Assembly (NCBI GenBank): GCA_036675565.1
Contig: JAKFER010000170.1
Span: 1-27,715 of the forward strand
From: JACCYQ01 sp036675565
GTDB taxonomy: Bacteria; Bacteroidota; Bacteroidia; Chitinophagales; Chitinophagaceae
DNA: 27,715 nucleotides
Direction of reading: 5' to 3'
In this document: in pieces, positions 23,965-27,715 of the stretch
How the letters are laid out: every line of letters begins with the position of its first letter
Numbering within the stretch: position 1 is the first letter of the stretch
Translations under genes and position numbers: made by a program
The notes under the pieces: generated by a model
The model's input: only the letters and a program-made list of their open reading frames with translations
The model's database searches: none
What the model was told of the DNA's origin: nothing

Positions 23965-25638
23965 ATGCATTTTAAAACATTCTTCTTTTCTACTTTACTA
24001 TTTATTTTTCTCTATTCGTGCGGACAAAAAGAACAAGCCGACTTATTGGTATTTAATGCAACTATTTATACGCTGGACAGTGCATTCAGTACTGCAGAGG
24101 CCATGGTGATCAGCAATGGAAAGATCCTTGAAACCGGTGGCAGCCGGGAGTTGCAAAAAAAATATAAACCCACTGAAAAGCTCGATGCGCAAGGTAAATT
24201 TATCTATCCCGGATTTATTGATGCACATGCCCATTTTTTTAATTATGGATTGGGTCTGCAAACTGCTGATTTGAATGGGACTAAAAGCTGGAATGAAGTT
24301 CTTGAAAAACTCCAGGCTTTTGGTGCACAAAATCCTGAAGGCTGGCTGATTGGCCGTGGTTGGGATCAAAATGACTGGCCTGAAAAAAATTTCCCGGAAA
24401 ACAGCAAGCTGAATGAATTATTTCCTGGCCGCCCGGTTTTATTAACAAGGGTGGATGGACATGCTTTAATTGCCAATGAAACCGCATTGAATTTAGCCGG
24501 CATTCAACCAGGTGATAAAATTTCCGGTGGTGATATTGAGGTAAGAAATGGAAAGTTAACGGGCATTTTGGTTGATAATGCGCAGGATTTAGTTTCCAGC
24601 AAAGTTCCGGATGCAGATTCCGCCCAGGTAAGAAAAGGACTGATCAATGCGCAGGCAAATTGTTTTGCGGTGGGTCTGACTACCGTTGATGACTGCGGGT
24701 TAAATTATGAAAATGCATTGCAGATTCATGATGCGCATAAAAGCGGAGACCTGAAAATGCGCATATACGTGATGTTAAGTGACTCGCCAAAAAATTATGA
24801 ATGGGCGATCAAAAAAGGAAAATTGAAAACGGATCGTTTAAGTGTTCGTGCATTTAAAGTATATGCCGATGGCGCCCTTGGTTCACGTGGAGCTTGTCTT
24901 TTACAACCATACAGCGATAAAAAAGACTGGAGCGGATTTCTCTTAAGCAATCCAGAACATTTTGATTCAGTGGCATCAGTGATCGCTTCGCAGGATTTCC
25001 AGATGTGTACACATGCCATAGGTGATTCTGCTAATCGAACTATTTTAAATACATATGCCCGTCATTTAAAAGGGAAAAATGATAAACGCTGGCGCATTGA
25101 ACATGCACAGGTCGTTAATAAAAATGATTTTGACATGTTCGGTCGCTACAGCATTATTCCATCCGTACAACCAACGCATGCCACAAGCGATATGTATTGG
25201 GCAGGTGACCGCTTGGGAAAAGAAAGAGAAAAAGGTGCTTATGCATTTAATGACCTGATGAATCAAAATGGGTGGATCCCATTAGGAACGGACTTCCCGG
25301 TTGAAGACATTTCTCCATTCAAAACATTCCTAGCGGCAGTAGTTCGGAAAGATGCCCAGGGAACGCCGGCAAAAGGATACCAGGTTGAAAATGCATTGAG
25401 CCGCCAGGATGCACTACGCGGAATGACTATTTGGGCCGCCCGTTCAAATTTTGAGGAAAATGAAAAAGGCAGTCTGGAAAATGGAAAATTTGCAGATTTC
25501 ATTTTGCTGGATAAAGACCTGATGACCGTTGATGAAAAAGACATTCTTAACACCCGGGTTACTATGACCTTTGTAAATGGAGAAAAAGTTTTTGATCGCG
25601 GCAACACCAATGACCAGGATCAAGCTTTAAAAAAATAA
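23965..25638 (+). CDS. Amidohydrolase-3 family metal-dependent hydrolase (YtcJ-like), lipoprotein
   Basis: This 557-residue protein has a lipoprotein signal ending FLYSC (Cys19) followed by GQKEQ, then the amidohydrolase fold of the YtcJ/N-substituted-formamide deformylase group. The beta-sandwich flanks a TIM barrel with metal ligands visible: HxH in GFIDAHAHF (His88, His90), Lys298 in FKVYADGALGSRG (carboxylated-lysine position or its equivalent), His350 in CTHAIGD, His380 in RIEHAQ, and Asp443 in PLGTDFPVED. These enzymes hydrolyse C-N bonds, often in formamides, ureas or cyclic amides. It follows the amidase gene by 23 bp, and the two probably process the same class of compound in the periplasm. 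No terminator is clear after the stop. Confidence 0.9.
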   Translation: MHFKTFFFSTLLFIFLYSCGQKEQADLLVFNATIYTLDSAFSTAEAMVISNGKILETGGSRELQKKYKPTEKLDAQGKFIYPGFIDAHAHFFNYGLGLQTADLNGTKSWNEVLEKLQAFGAQNPEGWLIGRGWDQNDWPEKNFPENSKLNELFPGRPVLLTRVDGHALIANETALNLAGIQPGDKISGGDIEVRNGKLTGILVDNAQDLVSSKVPDADSAQVRKGLINAQANCFAVGLTTVDDCGLNYENALQIHDAHKSGDLKMRIYVMLSDSPKNYEWAIKKGKLKTDRLSVRAFKVYADGALGSRGACLLQPYSDKKDWSGFLLSNPEHFDSVASVIASQDFQMCTHAIGDSANRTILNTYARHLKGKNDKRWRIEHAQVVNKNDFDMFGRYSIIPSVQPTHATSDMYWAGDRLGKEREKGAYAFNDLMNQNGWIPLGTDFPVEDISPFKTFLAAVVRKDAQGTPAKGYQVENALSRQDALRGMTIWAARSNFEENEKGSLENGKFADFILLDKDLMTVDEKDILNTRVTMTFVNGEKVFDRGNTNDQDQALKK

Positions 25639-25714
25639 ATATTTATTAAGAGTTGTGGGCTATACCTGTTGATAATTTACAATTTCTGTAACCGGCAACC
25701 GCCTGATAAATCTG

Positions 25715-25722
25715 TATTTTTG
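25715..25722 (+). promoter_or_regulatory. -7 box of the glutamine-amidotransferase-like gene
   Basis: TATTTTTG fully matches TAnnTTTG and ends five bases before ATG 25728, so this transcript would be nearly leaderless, as at the esterase gene (18241-18248). Confidence 0.5.
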
Positions 25723-25727
25723 CCGTT

Positions 25728-26570
25728 ATGAATGGACTAGAGAAAAAGCGTGTAAGCATCGCAGTGCTTGACTTGTATGAAGGTGTTGCGAATGAAGGTA
25801 TGCGTTGCATCAGGGAAATTATTGCACAATGGGGAAACACGAATAACCTTGATGTACAATTAAAAGAATTTGAAGTAAGATTAAAACAAGAAGTTCCCGG
25901 GACTGATTTTGACATATACATTTCAAGCGGAGGTCCTGGTAATCCCCTGGAAAGTGAAGGAAGTGAATGGGAGAAAAAATATTTTCATTGGTTAAATGAA
26001 ATCGAATTGTGGAACAACGATCCGCTTCAGATCCATAAAAAAAATGTATTCTTTATTTGTCATTCATACCAGCTTACCTGCCGTTATTATAAAGTGGCCG
26101 ATGTATCCAAACGCAAATCAACGGCTTTTGGTGTTTTCCCAATTCATTTGATTGGAGATGCAGATATGGAAACCGTTTTTGATGGTTTGCCAGATCCGTT
26201 TTATGCAGTAGACAGCAGGGATTTCCAGGTTGTAAAACCCAATCACCAAAATTTAAGAAAAATGGGTGCCAGCATCCTGGCCATTGAAAAAGAAAGACCG
26301 CATGTTCCGTTGGAACGTGCTGTAATGGCTATCCGGTTCAATGATTATATGATCGGCACACAATTTCATCCTGAAGCAGATGCTGCTGGTATGACCATGT
26401 ATTTATTGCGGGAAGACAAAAAGAAAACCGTTATAGAAAATCATGGTGAAGAAAAATGGCATAGTATGATCGATGGCTTGAATGACCCGGGAAAAATCTT
26501 TCTTACCAATACCCATGTGCTGCCTAATTTTCTAAATCATGCATTGGAACAAATGACTGTATTAAGCTAG
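25728..26570 (+). CDS. Class I glutamine-amidotransferase-like protein
   Basis: The 280-residue cytosolic product has the class I GATase fold (as in GMP synthase's glutaminase), which frees ammonia from glutamine or, in relatives, cleaves gamma-glutamyl bonds. SSGGPGNP (66-73) is the oxyanion strand, FICHSYQL carries the nucleophile Cys111 and GTQFHPEAD gives His214 and Glu216, so the triad is complete. The nucleophile elbow is CHSYQ instead of the usual CxGxQ, with Ser in place of Gly. About 60 residues follow the HPE motif. It has its own -7 box and is 65 bp upstream of the ATP-grasp-like gene, so the two are probably an operon. No synthetase domain is fused. The role as ammonia donor or gamma-glutamyl hydrolase in an amidoligase pathway is inferred. 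Confidence 0.85.
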   Translation: MNGLEKKRVSIAVLDLYEGVANEGMRCIREIIAQWGNTNNLDVQLKEFEVRLKQEVPGTDFDIYISSGGPGNPLESEGSEWEKKYFHWLNEIELWNNDPLQIHKKNVFFICHSYQLTCRYYKVADVSKRKSTAFGVFPIHLIGDADMETVFDGLPDPFYAVDSRDFQVVKPNHQNLRKMGASILAIEKERPHVPLERAVMAIRFNDYMIGTQFHPEADAAGMTMYLLREDKKKTVIENHGEEKWHSMIDGLNDPGKIFLTNTHVLPNFLNHALEQMTVLS

Positions 26571-26635
26571 TTTCCATTCCGGCGTATAACGGCTGTTTCC
26601 AATTTCTCCTTAACTTACTGCTAAAACTATCATTC

Positions 26636-27715
26636 ATGGTGCCAGCTTTGCGCAAACTTTTCAATGAACAGTTTACCAATGAAAAATACAATTCTTTTGT
26701 AAATGATCTTTCGGGCGTTCACCCGGGACAGTTAGATTTTCGGGTTGCTGAAACACCATTATTTATACCCCGTTCTTTTAAACAGAAAATGCTGGATGCC
26801 TGCGAAAGCATCATTGATATCATCAAAGATGAAAAATTTAAATCCCTCACTGAAAATGCCATTCCCCAGGATTTACAGGTTCCGCAGGAGAATGATCATT
26901 CCCATTTTATCGCCTTCGATTTTGGTATTTGCAAAAACAGCGATGGTGAAATTGAACCACAGTTGATAGAAATGCAGGGTTTTCCTTCACTCTTTGCTTA
27001 CCAGGTACTTTTTCCTGAAATCAGCGCAAAACATTTTTTTCAACCAGAAGGTTATGATAATTATTTAAGTGGTTTTACGAAAGAAACTTATATCGCATTA
27101 TTGAAAGAAATTATCCTGGGCCATCATCAACCCGAAGAAGTGATCTTACTGGAAATTTTCCCGGAGAAACAAAAAACCAGGATAGACTTTTTTTGTACTG
27201 AGGATTATACCGGCGTCAAACCCGTATGCATAACCGAATTAATTTCGGAAGGCAAACAATTGTTTTATTTGCGGGATGGGCAAAAAACCCGCATAAAAAG
27301 AATTTACAATCGACTGATATTTGATGATCTTTTACAGCAGACTCCCGAAGTGCAACAAAAGGGAAAAATTCTTTTTGATGATCTGGATGTAGAATGGGTT
27401 TCGCATCCAAATTGGTTTTACAGGATCAGTAAATACACACTGCCTTATATCAGGCATCCATATGTTCCCGCAACATTTTTTTTGAATGAGATAAAACAGT
27501 TACCGGCAGACCTTGATCAATATGTACTAAAACCGCTGTTTTCTTTTGCAGGCCAGGGCGTTATTATTGATGTAACGGAAAATGATATAATCAATGTAAA
27601 AGACCCGCAAAACTGGATCCTGCAACGAAAAGTAAATTATGCCAGCATTATACAAACACCCGGGGAAATGGCCAAAGCGGAGATCAGGATATTTTACTTC
27701 TGGAAAGATGGCGCT
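26636..27715 (+). CDS. ATP-grasp-like protein, probably circularly permuted (partial, C-terminus outside window)
   Basis: The frame is open from ATG 26636 to the right edge, 360 residues, without a stop. The N-terminal region holds FIAFDFGICKNSDGE and PQLIEMQGFPSLFAYQ (91-123), which resembles the metal-binding end of ATP-grasp domains (a 'dG...iEvN' segment). The nucleotide-binding part comes later: QYVLKPLFSFAGQGV with Lys299 (295-309) and the hinge-like WILQRKV (327-333), then AEIRIFYF. Normal ATP-grasp proteins have these in the reverse order, so a circular permutation is likely. The usual EvN is here EMQ. No signal peptide is seen. It follows the glutamine-amidotransferase-like gene by 65 bp on the same strand. 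The family is inferred from weak motifs, and the rest of the protein is missing. Confidence 0.7.
   Translation, partial: MVPALRKLFNEQFTNEKYNSFVNDLSGVHPGQLDFRVAETPLFIPRSFKQKMLDACESIIDIIKDEKFKSLTENAIPQDLQVPQENDHSHFIAFDFGICKNSDGEIEPQLIEMQGFPSLFAYQVLFPEISAKHFFQPEGYDNYLSGFTKETYIALLKEIILGHHQPEEVILLEIFPEKQKTRIDFFCTEDYTGVKPVCITELISEGKQLFYLRDGQKTRIKRIYNRLIFDDLLQQTPEVQQKGKILFDDLDVEWVSHPNWFYRISKYTLPYIRHPYVPATFFLNEIKQLPADLDQYVLKPLFSFAGQGVIIDVTENDIINVKDPQNWILQRKVNYASIIQTPGEMAKAEIRIFYFWKDGA

Noticed and set aside
3427..25722. -33 TTTG elements partnered with the -7 boxes
   Set aside because: I looked 17-23 bases upstream of each -7 box and found only weak or absent TTTG matches, so none is annotated.
26745..26966. 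A 73-residue plus-strand frame near the right edge
   Set aside because: It is a shadow of the longer ATP-grasp-like frame that starts at 26636 and stays open to the edge.

Overview
This window looks like chromosomal DNA of a Bacteroidota species, most likely of the Chitinophagaceae or a close relative. The evidence is moderate to low GC, AT-rich intergenic spacers, -7 promoter boxes of the Bacteroidota type TAnnTTTG in front of many genes, lipoproteins with short lipoboxes, and typical families (GH92, an Oar-like TonB receptor, a 1.6k-residue TamB, a plant-type acyl-ACP desaturase, a TTG-initiated RhlE-like helicase). No rRNA, tRNA, CRISPR array, IS element or phage gene was seen.

Layout. 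Positions 1-3144 hold two divergent glycan-degrading genes: a GH88 lipoprotein (cut by the left edge) and a GH92 alpha-mannosidase. Positions 3145-7300 hold housekeeping and envelope genes: a DEAD-box helicase with a long leader, a lipoprotein polysaccharide deacetylase, a YbjQ protein and an acyl-ACP desaturase. Positions 7600-13800 hold TamB (outer-membrane assembly) converging on the riboflavin gene ribBA. Positions 13982-17176 encode a solitary Oar-like TonB-dependent receptor ended by a strong palindromic terminator.

Positions 17425-27715 are dominated by proteins that make or break amide and ester bonds. They comprise an alpha/beta esterase, a RimK-like ATP-grasp ligase, a GCS2/YbdK carboxylate-amine ligase, a class I glutamine-amidotransferase-like protein and a second ATP-grasp-like protein that appears circularly permuted and runs off the right edge. 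Between the second and third ligase-type genes lie a dodecin, an S33-type lipoprotein peptidase, a secreted amidase and a lipoprotein amidohydrolase. My main hypothesis is that the two ATP-grasp proteins, GCS2, the amidotransferase and the esterase form one amidoligase pathway making an unknown peptide-like metabolite, split by an exported amide-degrading module.

The second notable signal is a family of intergenic arrays at five places: 3343-3383, 4827-4900, 6220-6325, 17293-17431 and 19351-19480. Each is built of degenerate 7- or 8-bp units, and most pair a left arm (GTTTAG-like) with a roughly complementary right arm (CTAAAC- or TCAAC-like). Two fill the whole space between a stop codon and the next start codon, and one provides the start codon context itself.
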